From Rhizobium sp. Q54 (GTDB lineage Bacteria; Pseudomonadota; Alphaproteobacteria; Micropepsales; Micropepsaceae): a stretch of DNA of 64,000 nt. Shown in pieces: positions 32,911 through 43,360 of the stretch. Numbering within the stretch: the stretch's first letter is position 1; each line of letters opens with the position of its first letter. The translations under genes and the position numbers were made by a program. The stretch is taken from assembly GCA_945860165.1 (NCBI GenBank), contig CAMAPL010000007.1, positions 46,307-110,306 of the forward strand, given 5' to 3'. The notes under the pieces are model-generated. The model did no database searches. It was not told the origin of the DNA and saw nothing but the letters and a program-made list of their open reading frames with translations.

Positions 32911-35900
32911 ATGCCCAAACGCACCGATATCCACACCATCTTGATCATCGGCGCGGGACCTATCGTGATCGGGCAAGCCTGCGAATTCGACTATTCCGGC
33001 GCCCAGGCCTGCAAGGCCCTGCGCGAGGAAGGCTATCGGGTGGTGCTGGTCAATTCGAACCCCGCCACCATCATGACCGACCCGGACATGGCGGACGCCA
33101 CCTATATCGAACCCATCACCCCGGAATTCGTCGAAAAAATCATTGCCCGCGAGCGCCCCAATGTGCCCGAAGGCATGGTCTTCGCGCTGCTCCCCACCAT
33201 GGGCGGACAGACAGCGCTCAACACCGCGCTTAGTTTGCGCAAAATCGGCGCGCTGGAGCGCCACAATGTCGAACTGATCGGCGCCACCGCCGACGCCATT
33301 GACAAGGCCGAGGACCGCGAACGCTTCAAGCAGGCTATGGTGGCCATCGGGCTGGAAGTGCCCAAGGGCGTCACCCTGAAGGGCCAGCTGCGGCAGAAAA
33401 ATGATTCGTCCGGCGCGCCGCTGTTCGACGGCAACAATGCGCCGGTGATGGAGCTGGGCCCCGAGACCTTCAGCCAGGCGCTGTCGGCGCTGGACCAGAT
33501 CGGCCTGCCCACCGTGATCCGCCCCAGCTTCACCATGGGCGGCACCGGCGGCGGCATCGCCTATAACCGCGAGGAATTCTTCGCCATCGTGGAAATGGGC
33601 ATGGAAGCCTCGCCCACGAATGAAGTGCTGATCGAGGAATCGGTGCTGGGCTGGAAGGAATTCGAGATGGAGGTGGTGCGCGACAAGGCCGACAACTGCA
33701 TCATCATCTGCTCCATCGAGAATATCGACGCCATGGGTGTGCATACTGGCGACAGCATCACCATCGCCCCCGCCCTGACCCTGACCGACAAGGAATATCA
33801 GCGCATGCGGTCTGCCAGCATCGCGGTGCTGCGCGAGATCGGTGTCGAAACTGGCGGCTCCAACGTCCAGTTCGCTGTGAACCCGAAGGACGGCCGCATG
33901 GTGGTGATCGAGATGAATCCGCGCGTGTCGCGGTCCTCGGCGCTGGCGTCCAAGGCCACCGGTTTTCCTATCGCCAAGATCGCCGCCAAACTGGCCTGCG
34001 GCTATACGCTGGACGAACTGAAGAACGACATCACCAAGGTGACGCCCGCCAGCTTCGAGCCCACCATCGACTATGTCGTAACCAAGATTCCGCGCTTCGC
34101 TTTCGAGAAATTTCCCGGCGCCGAGCCCCTGCTCACCACATCGATGAAGTCGGTCGGCGAGGCCATGGCCATCGGCCGTACCTTTGCTGAGTCGCTGCAA
34201 AAGGCGCTACGCAGCCTGGAAACCGGCCTGACCGGCTTTGACGAAATTGCCTTGGACGAAGACCATGCCGCAATCCGGGCCGAGTTGGCGCGGCCCACGC
34301 CGGATCGCCTGCGCGCGGCCGCCCAAGCGATGCGTTATGATTTTCCGCTGGACGAGATCCAGCGCATCACCGGCTACGATCCCTGGTTCCTGAGCGAAAT
34401 CGAAATCATCATTCAGACTGAAGCGCGTGTTCGCCAAGAGGGATTGCCGAAAGACGCCGTCTCTTTCCGCGCCCTCAAGACCATGGGCTTTTCCGATGCC
34501 CGGCTGGCCAAGCTGACCGGCCAGAAGGAAGACCTGGTGCGCAAGGCGCGTCACGCGCTGGATATCCGCCCCTGCTACAAGCGCATCGACACATGCGCCG
34601 CCGAATTCGCGGCGCTGACGCCGTATATGTATTCGACCTATGAAACACCGATTGGCGGCCACACGGCCTGCGAAAGCAATCCGACCGACGCCAAAAAGAT
34701 CATCATCCTGGGCGGCGGTCCCAACCGCATTGGCCAGGGCATCGAGTTCGACTATTGCTGCTGCCATGCCGCCTATTCGCTTTCGGAGCGCGGCTATGAA
34801 ACCATCATGGTCAACTGCAATCCGGAAACCGTTTCCACAGATTACGACACGTCGGACCGGCTCTATTTCGAGCCGCTGACCCTGGAAGACGTGCTGGAGA
34901 TCATTCACAAGGAACGCGAAAATGGCACACTGGCAGGCGTAATCGTCCAGTTCGGCGGCCAGACGCCGCTGAAGCTGGCGAACAGTTTGCGCGACGCGGG
35001 TGTGCCGATCCTGGGCACCAGCGCTGACGCCATCGACCTAGCCGAAGACCGCAAGCGCTTCCAGGCACTGCTGGAAGAACTGAAACTGAAACAGCCGCGC
35101 AACGGCACCGCCATGACGGCGGAAGAAACTGTGCAGGCGGCGGCGTCCATCGGTTATCCCGTGATTCTGCGTCCGTCTTACGTGCTGGGCGGCCGCGGCA
35201 TGGTGGTGGTGTCGGACGAAGGCGAACTGCGCAAGCAGGTGGAATCGGGCGAACTCTTCCGCATCTCCGGCGACAATCCGGTTCTGATCGACGGCTTCCT
35301 CAACCGCGCCACCGAAGTGGATGTGGACGCGATCTGCGACAAGGACGGCGATGTCTTCATCGCCGGCATCATGGAGCATATCGAGGAAGCCGGCGTGCAT
35401 TCCGGCGACAGCGCCTGCTCGCTGCCGCCGCGCTCTCTTTCGGCAGACACCATTGCCGAGATCGAACGCCAGACCATCGCCATGGCCAGGGCGCTGAAGG
35501 TCCAGGGCCTGATGAATGTGCAGTATGCCATCCAGGGCGATGAAATTTACGTCCTCGAAGTCAATCCGCGCGCCTCGCGCACCGTACCCTTCGTCGCCAA
35601 GGCGATCGGCCTGCCGGTGGCGGCCATCGCCAGCCGCGTCATGGCGGGCGAGACCCTGAAATCCATGAACCTCAAAAAGCCCAATCCCAAGCATGTCTCG
35701 GTCAAGGAAGCGGTGCTGCCGTTCGCCCGCTTCCCCGGCGTCGACACGATCCTGGGGCCGGAGATGCGCTCCACCGGCGAAGTCATGGGCCTGGACGAGA
35801 ATTTCGGCCGCGCCTTCGCCAAAAGCCAGATCGGGGCGGGCGTCAAGCTGCCCACCGGCGGCACGGTGTTCATCTCGGTCAAGGAGAGTGACAAGGACCA

Positions 35901-36252
35901 GATCGAAGGGCCGGCGCGCGAATTGCTGGCGATGGGTTTTTCCCTGGTCGCGACACGCGGCACGGCGCGGGTGCTGGAGAGCAAGGGCCTGCCGGTCGCC
36001 ACCATCAACAAGGTGCTCGAGGGGCGCCCGCATGTGGTGGACGCGCTGAAGAATGGCGAGATCAACCTTGTGTTCAACACCACCGATGGCGCACAGGCGC
36101 TGACGGATTCGTCGTCCATCCGCCGCGCGGCGCTGACGCTGAAGGTGCCCTATTACACCACCATGGCGGGAGCGACTGCGGCCACCCAGGCGATCCAGGC
36201 CTTGCGGACAGGCTCTCTTGAAGTCGCCCCCCTCCAGTCCTACTCTTTGTAG
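32911..36252 (+). CDS. carB: Carbamoyl-phosphate synthase large subunit
   Basis: Makes carbamoyl phosphate for arginine and pyrimidine synthesis. At 1113 aa it has both ATP-grasp halves. The first opens [21 protein letters not shown], and the second has the parallel [21 protein letters not shown] near residue 600. The MGS-like allosteric domain ends the protein. The start [10 protein letters not shown] at 32911 is standard. carA is not in the window. greA follows 130 bp later. Confidence 0.98.
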   Translation: MPKRTDIHTILIIGAGPIVIGQACEFDYSGAQACKALREEGYRVVLVNSNPATIMTDPDMADATYIEPITPEFVEKIIARERPNVPEGMVFALLPTMGGQTALNTALSLRKIGALERHNVELIGATADAIDKAEDRERFKQAMVAIGLEVPKGVTLKGQLRQKNDSSGAPLFDGNNAPVMELGPETFSQALSALDQIGLPTVIRPSFTMGGTGGGIAYNREEFFAIVEMGMEASPTNEVLIEESVLGWKEFEMEVVRDKADNCIIICSIENIDAMGVHTGDSITIAPALTLTDKEYQRMRSASIAVLREIGVETGGSNVQFAVNPKDGRMVVIEMNPRVSRSSALASKATGFPIAKIAAKLACGYTLDELKNDITKVTPASFEPTIDYVVTKIPRFAFEKFPGAEPLLTTSMKSVGEAMAIGRTFAESLQKALRSLETGLTGFDEIALDEDHAAIRAELARPTPDRLRAAAQAMRYDFPLDEIQRITGYDPWFLSEIEIIIQTEARVRQEGLPKDAVSFRALKTMGFSDARLAKLTGQKEDLVRKARHALDIRPCYKRIDTCAAEFAALTPYMYSTYETPIGGHTACESNPTDAKKIIILGGGPNRIGQGIEFDYCCCHAAYSLSERGYETIMVNCNPETVSTDYDTSDRLYFEPLTLEDVLEIIHKERENGTLAGVIVQFGGQTPLKLANSLRDAGVPILGTSADAIDLAEDRKRFQALLEELKLKQPRNGTAMTAEETVQAAASIGYPVILRPSYVLGGRGMVVVSDEGELRKQVESGELFRISGDNPVLIDGFLNRATEVDVDAICDKDGDVFIAGIMEHIEEAGVHSGDSACSLPPRSLSADTIAEIERQTIAMARALKVQGLMNVQYAIQGDEIYVLEVNPRASRTVPFVAKAIGLPVAAIASRVMAGETLKSMNLKKPNPKHVSVKEAVLPFARFPGVDTILGPEMRSTGEVMGLDENFGRAFAKSQIGAGVKLPTGGTVFISVKESDKDQIEGPARELLAMGFSLVATRGTARVLESKGLPVATINKVLEGRPHVVDALKNGEINLVFNTTDGAQALTDSSSIRRAALTLKVPYYTTMAGATAATQAIQALRTGSLEVAPLQSYSL

Positions 36253-36383
36253 AGAACCGTCGCGCTTCGTGTGAATTAAATCAGCTAAATCAGTACCTTA
36301 ACAAATAACTGGTTCGGCAACCGGCTAACCCCGGCGGCGCGAGCCTCTTTTTGCCCCGGCTCAGCATGGGGGGAGATGAGACG

Positions 36384-36857
36384 ATGGAAAAAATTCCGAT
36401 GACCGCTCCGGGCTTCAGAGCCCTGGAGGATGAATTGAACCGCCTCAAGAACACCGAACGGCATGAGATCATCAAGGCGATTGCCGAAGCGCGCGCCCAT
36501 GGCGACCTGTCGGAAAATGCCGAATATCACGCCGCCAAGGAGAAGCAGAGCTTCATCGAAGGCCGGGTCATGGAACTGGAAGACCAGATCGGCCGCGCCG
36601 ATGTGATCGACATTTCCAAACTGTCGGGTGGCAGCGTCAAGTTCGGCGCCACCGTCACCCTGGTGGACGTGGATACCGAGAAAGAACGCAAATACCAGAT
36701 CGTCGGCGACGTGGAATCCGACGCCAAGCATGGCCGGGTATCGCTGTCCTCCCCGATCGCGCGCGCCCTGATCGGCAAGAACAAGGGCGATACGGTGGAA
36801 GTCGCCGCGCCCGGCGGCGCGCGCTCTTACGAGGTCGTCAAGGTCGAGTTCAAGTAG
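36384..36857 (+). CDS. greA: Transcription elongation factor GreA
   Basis: A 157-aa factor that rescues backtracked RNA polymerase by stimulating transcript cleavage. The N-terminal coiled coil carries the acidic tip motif [14 protein letters not shown], and the C-terminal FKBP-like domain ends with the usual [13 protein letters not shown]. The ATG at 36384 ([11 protein letters not shown]) follows a good GGGGGGAG ribosome-binding site. Position after carB is common in alphaproteobacteria. Confidence 0.96.
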   Translation: MEKIPMTAPGFRALEDELNRLKNTERHEIIKAIAEARAHGDLSENAEYHAAKEKQSFIEGRVMELEDQIGRADVIDISKLSGGSVKFGATVTLVDVDTEKERKYQIVGDVESDAKHGRVSLSSPIARALIGKNKGDTVEVAAPGGARSYEVVKVEFK

Positions 36858-36915
36858 CCTTAAATCACGCCAGGCCCCGGAGCGCGTGCGCGCCAATCAA
36901 ACAATATTCCTGGCG

Positions 36916-37899
36916 TCAAATGACGCCAGGAATAAATCGCGCCGTCTTGGCGCGGTATGTGGCATATTCCGGATAGGCTTCGGCCAGCACCCGCTCCTCG
37001 AACATGGTGCGCACCACCAGCATAATCAGCACGGCAAAGCCGATGATCCCCGCCCAGGGCTGGACGAATTGCACCACCGTACCCAGGATGGTGATCATCT
37101 CCACGGCATACAAAGGATGGCGCGCATAGGCGTAAGGCCCGCTGGTCACCAGTGTGCGCGCCTCCGGCATGATCGAAAAGGATTTGCCCAGGCGCCATAG
37201 CACCATGCAGGACCCCGCGCTGCCCACACCGACCAGCACGGCGGAGACGATTTGCGCGCACAGATCCAGATGTGCGACCGGCAATTGCAACATGCCGACA
37301 CCCAGAAAGGTGCCGATCAGCGCGCACAGCCTCGGCAGGAGGCCGGCCAGGCGGCGCACCGGCTTGTCGCGCACCACCAGCAGATAGATCAGCAGCAGGT
37401 TGAAGGCCATCGCCGCCGACAGGGAGAAAAACCGTATCCAGTTGAGCAACGCGGCGCTGCCGCTCTGCATCAGCGCGAAATCGCTTACCAGCGTGGGCCG
37501 AAGCTGCAGAGCGCCATAGACAAACCACAGAATCAGCGGCAAAGCGACGATCATGTCGTAGGCCTTGGTATTCTGCGCTTTCAAAAGGCGCGAGTCGCTT
37601 TCACCGGGCTGCGACACCCACCACAGCAGCGCAAGCCAGCCCGGGCCGAAATTCGCCAGCAGCCCGACAAGTACCGTGCTGCCGGCATCGCCTTGGGACG
37701 CAGCTACTAGGCCAGGCATCAGTAGTTGCAGGATAACGCTCTGCACTAAGGTCAGCGCAATGTTGAGGGGAAGCACGATCCGGAAACGCTTCTGCCCACG
37801 CATGAAAGACAGCACGGACGGCAGCAAATAAAGAAACAGCGCCGCCGCCACCAGCAGCAGGGTAATGCCCCTGGTCTGACCCGTAAAAAGATGATTCAT
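36916..37899 (-). CDS. Isoprenylcysteine carboxyl methyltransferase (ICMT/PEMT)-like membrane protein
   Basis: A 327-aa polytopic protein. The C-terminal third has the conserved block VTSGPYAYARHPLYAVEMI and the EERVLAEAYPEYATYRAKTARFIP tail of the ICMT/PEMT fold, where SAM binds. The N-terminal part is several transmembrane helices of no clear family. The bacterial substrate is unknown; lipid or small-molecule methylation is likely. Confidence 0.8.
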   Translation of the reverse strand: MNHLFTGQTRGITLLLVAAALFLYLLPSVLSFMRGQKRFRIVLPLNIALTLVQSVILQLLMPGLVAASQGDAGSTVLVGLLANFGPGWLALLWWVSQPGESDSRLLKAQNTKAYDMIVALPLILWFVYGALQLRPTLVSDFALMQSGSAALLNWIRFFSLSAAMAFNLLLIYLLVVRDKPVRRLAGLLPRLCALIGTFLGVGMLQLPVAHLDLCAQIVSAVLVGVGSAGSCMVLWRLGKSFSIMPEARTLVTSGPYAYARHPLYAVEMITILGTVVQFVQPWAGIIGFAVLIMLVVRTMFEERVLAEAYPEYATYRAKTARFIPGVI

Positions 37900-37938
37900 C
37901 CCCGCCCTCTTTTGTTTTCGCGCCAGTCGCTGCCGCGC

Positions 37939-38712
37939 TTATCCAGGCCGGCGCGCCAGCAGCGCCACCAGTTCCGTAACTTCGGTAAACCTCCCTTCCG
38001 GCGACGATTCCTGCAACGCCGCCTGCAATTCCGCCGCCAGTGCGTCCCGGTCAGACACAGAGGCCGACATGGAAAAAGCACGACCCACGATCCCGTCCAC
38101 CGTTAAAGACTGGCGGACGGTAACGGACAGTCCATCCAGCTCCGTGAAAGCGGAGCTGAACAGGAACGCTTCGTACCGGCGATGACCACCGCCGCGCTCC
38201 ATGCCTTTGCGCCGGTGACGGGCGCTGAGATCGCATACCGTCTTGAACCAGGCATTTTCCTCTACGGGGGGATGGGCATCATGAAACAGCGCCACCCCGC
38301 CACCGCGCGTCACGATGCGGTCGAGCATGGCCAGCGTCGCGGCACGGTCCATCCAGTGAAAGGCCCGGCCGATAGTGACCAGCCGGAACGGGCCCATATC
38401 GGGCGTCAAATCATGGGAGCTGGCCTGGTGCAGCGTCACTTGCACGCCGGCCGCGGTGGCCGCCGCTTGCGTCGATGCCAGCATTTCCGGCTCAGGATCC
38501 ATGGCGGTAACCGCCATCCCTGCCAGCGCAAAAGGGATCGCCAGCATTCCGGAGCCGCAGCCCAGGTCCAGAACCGCGTCACCCGGCTTCAGGCCCGCCA
38601 GCCCGGCCACCCGCTGGATCAGCCGGTCCGGGTAGGCCAGCCGGTAGCGCTCATAAAAGGCCGCCGTGCCCTGAAAGCGGTGGGGATCATGGGGCGGAAC
38701 AGCCTCAGACAT
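37939..38712 (-). CDS. Class I SAM-dependent methyltransferase
   Basis: A 257-aa enzyme with motif [21 protein letters not shown] and the following acidic motif [11 protein letters not shown]. The N-terminal [16 protein letters not shown] is typical of the Methyltransf_11 class. Its start is divergent to chvI with about 70 bp between. No link to a pathway is evident from context. Confidence 0.85.
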   Translation of the reverse strand: MSEAVPPHDPHRFQGTAAFYERYRLAYPDRLIQRVAGLAGLKPGDAVLDLGCGSGMLAIPFALAGMAVTAMDPEPEMLASTQAAATAAGVQVTLHQASSHDLTPDMGPFRLVTIGRAFHWMDRAATLAMLDRIVTRGGGVALFHDAHPPVEENAWFKTVCDLSARHRRKGMERGGGHRRYEAFLFSSAFTELDGLSVTVRQSLTVDGIVGRAFSMSASVSDRDALAAELQAALQESSPEGRFTEVTELVALLARRPG

Positions 38713-38784
38713 GGAACCTTTTGGACTTTGCTTTGTTGGTCATGGGCTTATACTAGCTCGACCGTATATTTTTTGAATGGATTC

Positions 38785-39495
38785 ATGGTCAATATTGCCC
38801 TTGTTGATGATGACAAAAATATTCTGGCGTCCGTCAGCATGCTGCTGGAGCAGGAAGGCTATCAAGTCCGCACATTTTCGGACGGCGCCGCCGCTCTCAC
38901 CGCCCTGACCACCACCCCGCCCGACCTTGCCATCCTGGACATCAAGATGCCCCGCATGGACGGCCTGGAATTGCTGCGCCGCCTGCGCCAGACTCAGGAT
39001 CTGCCGGTGATCTTCCTCACCAGCAAGGATGAAGAGGTCGACGAGCTGATGGGCCTGAATGCGGGCGCCGACGATTACATCCGCAAGCCTTTCTCCCAGC
39101 GCCTGTTGCTGGAACGGGTGCGCGCCGTCCTGCGCCGCGCCGAAGGCAAGTCGGGGCCGGTACCCGCAGGCGCCGTCGGCGACGCGGCCGAGAAGGAAGC
39201 GCTGGTACGCGGCCATCTGGCGCTCGACCCGCAGCGCCATGAATGCACCTGGGACGGCAAGCCCGTGCGGCTGACAGTCACAGAATTTTTGATCCTGCAG
39301 GCGCTGGCGCAACGTCCCGGCTTTGTCAAAAGCCGCGACAGCCTGATGGACGCGGCCTATGACGATCAGGTCTATGTCGATGACCGCACAATCGACAGCC
39401 ACATCAAGCGCCTGCGCAAGAAATTCAAGGCCGTGGCGGACGACTTCGACGCAATCGAGACGCTGTACGGCGTCGGCTATCGTTACAGAGAATAG
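38785..39495 (+). CDS. chvI: Response regulator ChvI (OmpR/PhoB type)
   Basis: A 236-aa two-component regulator. The receiver domain has the acidic pocket VDDD near residue 8, the phospho-acceptor D52 in AILDIKMP and the switch Lys in RKPFSQRL. The C-terminal winged helix shows [12 protein letters not shown] and ends [13 protein letters not shown]. The start [10 protein letters not shown] at 38785 is clear. A GANTC site (38780-38784) abuts the start codon. It works with ChvG, which overlaps by one base, in acid and envelope-stress control in relatives. Confidence 0.95.
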   Translation: MVNIALVDDDKNILASVSMLLEQEGYQVRTFSDGAAALTALTTTPPDLAILDIKMPRMDGLELLRRLRQTQDLPVIFLTSKDEEVDELMGLNAGADDYIRKPFSQRLLLERVRAVLRRAEGKSGPVPAGAVGDAAEKEALVRGHLALDPQRHECTWDGKPVRLTVTEFLILQALAQRPGFVKSRDSLMDAAYDDQVYVDDRTIDSHIKRLRKKFKAVADDFDAIETLYGVGYRYRE

Positions 39496-41048
39496 TGCCG
39501 CACTTTTCCGCCCTCACCTGGCGCATTCTTGCCTTCAATGCGCTGGCGCTGATCGTGCTGACTAGCGGCGTCATCCTGGTGCAGGCCACGGGGCGCGGCA
39601 TGGTCGAGGAACGCCTCAATTCCATTCAGGAACAAGCCAATATCGTGGCGGGCACCATCGCCCAATATGCCACCGATCCCGACACCCATACGCTGCGGGT
39701 CGATGAGGCCGAGCCGCTGCTGCGGCAGCTGATCGCGCCGACGCGGCTGCGCGGCCGGCTGTATCTGCCCACCGGTCGGCTGGCGATCGACACCCGAAAT
39801 CTCCTAGCACGCAATGTGGTGCAGACGCAGGAGCTTCCCGCCCTGGATTCCACCACCCAGATCAAAGAATGGCTCAAGCGGCTCTATGACGGCGTGATGG
39901 GCGTGCGCCCGTTCGTGCGGTTAGAGCCCTATTACGAAGCCGGCGATGATGGCCGCGTCTATCAGGAAGTGGGCTCCGCCCTGAAGGGTGCCGCCGACAG
40001 CGCCGAACGGGTGGACGACCGCAACCGGCTAGTTCTGTCAGTGGCGGTGCCGATCCAGCGCTTCACCGCCATCTATGGCGTGCTGTTCCTGTCCACCGAG
40101 GGCGGCGACATCGACGACATCCTGCGGGCCGAACGCGACACGCTAATTCAGGTTTTCGCCGTCGCTTTCCTTGTCATGCTGTTTTCGTCTCTCTATCTGG
40201 CAGGCACTATCGCCGAGCCAGTCAAGCGGCTGGCGGCGGCGGCCGACCGGGTGCGCTCCGGCATTGGCGGGCGCGGTGAGATTCCCAACTTCCCCGAACG
40301 CGACGATGAGATCGGAGATCTGGCCGACAGCCTGAAATCCATGACGGCGGGGCTTTATGACCGCATCGACGCTATCGAAAGATTCGCCGCCGATGTAGCG
40401 CATGAACTGAAGAACCCCCTCACCTCGCTGGCCAGCGCGGTGGAAATGTTCGGCCGCGCCAAGGACGATGAAATCCGGGCCCAGATGCTGGGCATCATCC
40501 GCGGCGACGTCAAGCGCATCGACCGGCTGATCACCGACATTTCCGATGCCTCGCGGCTGGATGCCGAACTGTCGCGCGAAGCCCCAGAACCGGTGGCGCT
40601 GTCGCGGCTGCTGTCCACCATCATTGAGATCTATCGCATGACCGACACCGACCATGTGGTGGAGTTCGCGCTGCGCGACGAACTGCCGGCCAGCGGCATC
40701 GTGCGCGGCCGCGACGAACGGCTGGGCCAAGTGTTCCGCAACCTGATCGACAATGCGGTATCCTTCAGCCCGGCGGGCGGGACGGTGACCGTCAGCGCCG
40801 CCCGTCATGATATCGTGGCCCGGGTAACGGTGGAGGATGAAGGCCCCGGCATTCCGCCCGATAATCTGGAATCCATCTTCGAGCGTTTCTACACCGAGCG
40901 GCCCAGCGACACGTTCGGCCGCAATTCCGGTTTGGGACTTTCCATCGCCCGGCAGATCATCGAAGGCGCCGGCGGGCGCATCTATGCCGAGAACACGGAC
41001 GCGGGCGGCGCGCGGATAATTGTCGAACTGCCCCTCGCCCATGGCTGA
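39495..41048 (+). CDS. chvG: Sensor histidine kinase ChvG
   Basis: A 517-aa membrane sensor. It has an N-terminal transmembrane helix (RILAFNALALIVLTSGVILVQ), a periplasmic domain of about 200 residues, a second helix (VFAVAFLVMLFSSLYLAGTI), a HAMP region, then an H-box with His303 in FAADVAHELKNPLTSL. The ATP-binding boxes are NLIDNAVSFSP, VEDEGPGIPPDN and GRNSGLGLSIARQI. The GTG start overlaps the chvI stop, so expression is coupled. hprK follows with an 8-bp overlap. Confidence 0.95.
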   Translation: MPHFSALTWRILAFNALALIVLTSGVILVQATGRGMVEERLNSIQEQANIVAGTIAQYATDPDTHTLRVDEAEPLLRQLIAPTRLRGRLYLPTGRLAIDTRNLLARNVVQTQELPALDSTTQIKEWLKRLYDGVMGVRPFVRLEPYYEAGDDGRVYQEVGSALKGAADSAERVDDRNRLVLSVAVPIQRFTAIYGVLFLSTEGGDIDDILRAERDTLIQVFAVAFLVMLFSSLYLAGTIAEPVKRLAAAADRVRSGIGGRGEIPNFPERDDEIGDLADSLKSMTAGLYDRIDAIERFAADVAHELKNPLTSLASAVEMFGRAKDDEIRAQMLGIIRGDVKRIDRLITDISDASRLDAELSREAPEPVALSRLLSTIIEIYRMTDTDHVVEFALRDELPASGIVRGRDERLGQVFRNLIDNAVSFSPAGGTVTVSAARHDIVARVTVEDEGPGIPPDNLESIFERFYTERPSDTFGRNSGLGLSIARQIIEGAGGRIYAENTDAGGARIIVELPLAHG

Positions 41049-41517
41049 TCCCATTTCTGGCGAAACCAACATCCATGCTTCCTGCGTCGCGATAGACGGC
41101 AAGGGCGTGTTGTTACTGGGCGTCAGCGGAGCGGGCAAGTCCGACCTTGCACTGCGCCTGATCGATAGCGGCGCCCGGCTGGTGGCGGATGACCGAACCA
41201 TCCTGTTCGTGAAAAACGGTGCCTTGCATGCCAAGGCGCCGCCCAGCATCAAGGGCCTGCTGGAAATCCGCGGCGTCGGAATCGTCAAGCTGCCGGTGCG
41301 CGCCTCCGTCAAGCTGGCGCTGGCGGTAACCTTGGGACGCGAGGGCGCACGGCTGCCAACCCTGCACTTCTATCGTCCGCCTTCGGTGCTGAAGACGACC
41401 ACAAAGCTGCCGCAAATCATATTGGACGCCCGTTTCGCGTCAACGCCCGCAAAAATTCGCGCGGCTTTGGCGGCTTTCTCGCGCGCGTTGTTTCGCGACA
41501 GCTTCACCTTGAGATAG
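41041..41517 (+). CDS. hprK: HPr kinase/phosphorylase (short form)
   Basis: A 158-aa protein containing only the kinase domain, with P-loop LGVSGAGKSDLALRLID and the following GARLVADDRT. Firmicute HprK is ~310 aa with an N-terminal domain; the short form is usual in alphaproteobacteria. It phosphorylates a Ser on HPr, linking carbon status to regulation. The ATG at 41041 lies inside the chvG end. The order chvG-hprK-EIIA-HPr is a known alphaproteobacterial regulatory-PTS layout. Confidence 0.93.
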   Translation: MADPISGETNIHASCVAIDGKGVLLLGVSGAGKSDLALRLIDSGARLVADDRTILFVKNGALHAKAPPSIKGLLEIRGVGIVKLPVRASVKLALAVTLGREGARLPTLHFYRPPSVLKTTTKLPQIILDARFASTPAKIRAALAAFSRALFRDSFTLR

Positions 41518-41627
41518 GCAGGGGCAACCCCAAATAGCCTCAAGTAGCAAGGCGATAGGCTATAAAAAAGGACCTTTCCTCGGCAATGGCTTTTGGTACT
41601 GTCCGCGCCGCGAACGGAAAAGCTTTC

Positions 41628-42020
41628 ATGATCGGCATCGTCCTCGTCACCCATGGCCGCCTGGCCCAGGAATTCATCTCGGCCATGGAGCATATGGTCG
41701 GCCCGCAGTCTCACCTGCGCGCAGTATGCATCGGGCCGGAAGATGATATCGAACGCCGCCAGCGCGAGATCGCGGCCGCCGCCAAATCGGTGGATGTAGG
41801 CCGCGGCGTGATCATCGCCACCGACATGTTCGGCGGCACGCCCTGCAACCTGGCCCTCACTCTGCTGGAAAAAGGCAAAATCGAAGTTTTGGCGGGCGCC
41901 AATCTGCCCAGCCTGATCAAGCTGATCGATATTCGTACCAAGGTGCCGCTGGAACAGGCGGTGAAGGAATCCATCGAGGCCGGACGCAAATATATGCGCG
42001 CCGGAAGCGCCGACCTCTGA
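41628..42020 (+). CDS. PTS EIIA-Man family component (regulatory PTS)
   Basis: A 130-aa EIIA of the mannose type. The likely phospho-acceptor is His9 in IVLVTHGRLAQE, and the DMFGGTPCNLA loop is conserved. No EIIB or EIIC partner is nearby, so it is probably regulatory rather than a sugar transporter. The start at 41628 (MIGIVLVTHG) is preferred. It shares a TGATG-type overlap with the HPr gene. Confidence 0.9.
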   Translation: MIGIVLVTHGRLAQEFISAMEHMVGPQSHLRAVCIGPEDDIERRQREIAAAAKSVDVGRGVIIATDMFGGTPCNLALTLLEKGKIEVLAGANLPSLIKLIDIRTKVPLEQAVKESIEAGRKYMRAGSADL

Positions 42021-42295
42021 TGGCGGAAAAACTGCACGCCCGGGTGATCATTCCCAACAAGCGCGGGCTTCATGCGCGCGCCAGCGCCAAGATCGTGGAA
42101 GCCTCGTCACGTTTCCAGTCCGAGATTCATATCGTCAAGGATGGCGCCGCCGTCAACGGCCGTTCGATCATGGGGCTGATGATGCTGGCCGCCTCGATCG
42201 GCACGGAAGTGGAAATCATCACCGAAGGCCCGGACGCGGCGGAGGCGATGAAAGCGATCCTGGCGCTGGTTGAGGTCAAGTTCGGGGAGGAATGA
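42020..42295 (+). CDS. ptsH: HPr phosphocarrier protein
   Basis: A 91-aa HPr. The EI-dependent His is H18 in NKRGLHARASAK, and the HprK target Ser is S49 in NGRSIMGLMML, so both phosphorylation sites are intact. The linked hprK makes Ser phosphorylation likely. The stop codon is embedded in a perfect hairpin. Confidence 0.95.
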   Translation: MAEKLHARVIIPNKRGLHARASAKIVEASSRFQSEIHIVKDGAAVNGRSIMGLMMLAASIGTEVEIITEGPDAAEAMKAILALVEVKFGEE

Positions 42296-42310
42296 CGAAG
42301 TCATTCCTCC
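42286..42310 (+). terminator. Perfect hairpin over the ptsH stop codon
   Basis: GGAGGAATGAC-gaa-GTCATTCCTCC is an 11-bp perfect stem with a 3-nt loop; it contains the TGA stop. It lacks a T run, so it may be a weak terminator, a processing or stabilising element, or a transcript-end hairpin. Confidence 0.5.
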
Positions 42311-42364
42311 AAGCGCGACCTCGCGGCAGCGCCTTAGGCCGCGCGCGGCAGTGGGAAGGACATA

Positions 42365-43240
42365 ATGAAAAGGCTTTTTGCGCTCTTCGTCGGCTTCCTT
42401 CTTCTTGCGCCTGTTCCCGTCACCGCCCAAACCATCGCGCGCCCCTCGCTGTGGCATGTCCAAGGCAGCAAGGGCGATGTCTATCTGCTGGGCTCGATCC
42501 ATATCTTGCCCCCCGATGTGCAATGGCGCTCGCCATCCATCCGCGCCGCCATCGCCCGCGCCGATGTCTTCGCCTTTGAAGTGCCGCAGGACGCAAAAGC
42601 CATGGCGCGGCTGCAAGAACTGGTTGTCGCCAAGGGCACGCTGCCGCCGGGCCAGACACTACGGTCGCTGCTGAGAAAATCGGCGCAGACCGATTTCGAC
42701 GCCGCGCTTGCGGCCTCCGGCCTGCCGCTTTCGGCGGTGGAACGCGCCCGCCCCTGGCTGGCAGGATTGCAGCTGCTGTTCGCGCAGATCGCCAAGCATA
42801 ACTTCGCAGTCGAGAACAGCGTGGACGCCCAGCTAATGGCGCAGGCCGGAAAGTCCGGCAAGCCGATGCGCTATCTGGAAACCATCGACCAGCAATTTGC
42901 TTTGCTGGCACCGGACGATCCCGTGCTAGAGATGGAAGAATTCGAAGCAGGCCTGAAAGACCTGGCTGACATCGCCGGCAGCACCCAGCCAATGGTGGAT
43001 GCCTGGGCCAAAGGCGACCAGAAGACGCTGGACCGCTTGATCAATGGCGACCTGGACAGGTTTCCCGCCGCCCGCAAGGCGCTGCTGGACGACCGCAACA
43101 ACGCCTGGTTGCCCCAGATCGCAGCCATGCTGAAGCGCAAGCACACTGTTCTGGTCACGGTCGGCGCCGGCCACCTGACCGGCCCCAAGGGCCTGCCGGC
43201 CCTGCTGCGCAAGGCGGGTTACAAGGTTAAAGGCCCCTAA
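42365..43240 (+). CDS. TraB/GumN family protein
   Basis: A 291-aa protein with a signal peptide (KRLFALFVGFLLLAPVPVTA). The family start SLWHVQGSKGDVYLLGSIHILP and the C-terminal VLVTVGAGHLTGPKGL are typical of the TraB/GumN (Tiki-like) fold with its conserved GxxH motifs. Some homologues are metalloproteases; the role here is unknown. It lies between the PTS genes and ahcY. Confidence 0.87.
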   Translation: MKRLFALFVGFLLLAPVPVTAQTIARPSLWHVQGSKGDVYLLGSIHILPPDVQWRSPSIRAAIARADVFAFEVPQDAKAMARLQELVVAKGTLPPGQTLRSLLRKSAQTDFDAALAASGLPLSAVERARPWLAGLQLLFAQIAKHNFAVENSVDAQLMAQAGKSGKPMRYLETIDQQFALLAPDDPVLEMEEFEAGLKDLADIAGSTQPMVDAWAKGDQKTLDRLINGDLDRFPAARKALLDDRNNAWLPQIAAMLKRKHTVLVTVGAGHLTGPKGLPALLRKAGYKVKGP

Positions 43241-43264
43241 GTGATTACTGGCGCTGTATTTTTT

Positions 43265-43290
43265 GCATATCCATATAAGGATATGCAGTT
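43265..43290. terminator. Small hairpin between the TraB/GumN gene and ahcY
   Basis: GCATATCC-atataa-GGATATGC is a perfect 8-bp stem flanked by T-rich runs on both sides. It is probably a terminator for the TraB/GumN gene; a role in the ahcY leader is not excluded. Confidence 0.5.
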
Positions 43291-43360
43291 TTCTTTATAT
43301 CCTCCTTGCCCCGTTTCCGGCCCGCTGCTATAGCCGCCTCGCAATTTGAGGAATCGCGCC

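Noticed and set aside
32926-32940. DnaA-box-like GATATCCACA inside carB
   Set aside because: Single 8/9 match in coding DNA, expected by chance.
32845-34200. 451-aa minus-strand ORF opposite carB
   Set aside because: Antisense shadow of a certain gene.
36860-37528. 222-aa minus-strand ORF overlapping the ICMT-like gene
   Set aside because: Alternative frame without hydrophobic helices; the 327-aa frame has the conserved ICMT motifs.
43241-43360. SAH or SAM riboswitch in the ahcY leader
   Set aside because: Only one short AT-rich hairpin is present; the conserved SAH-riboswitch core was not found.
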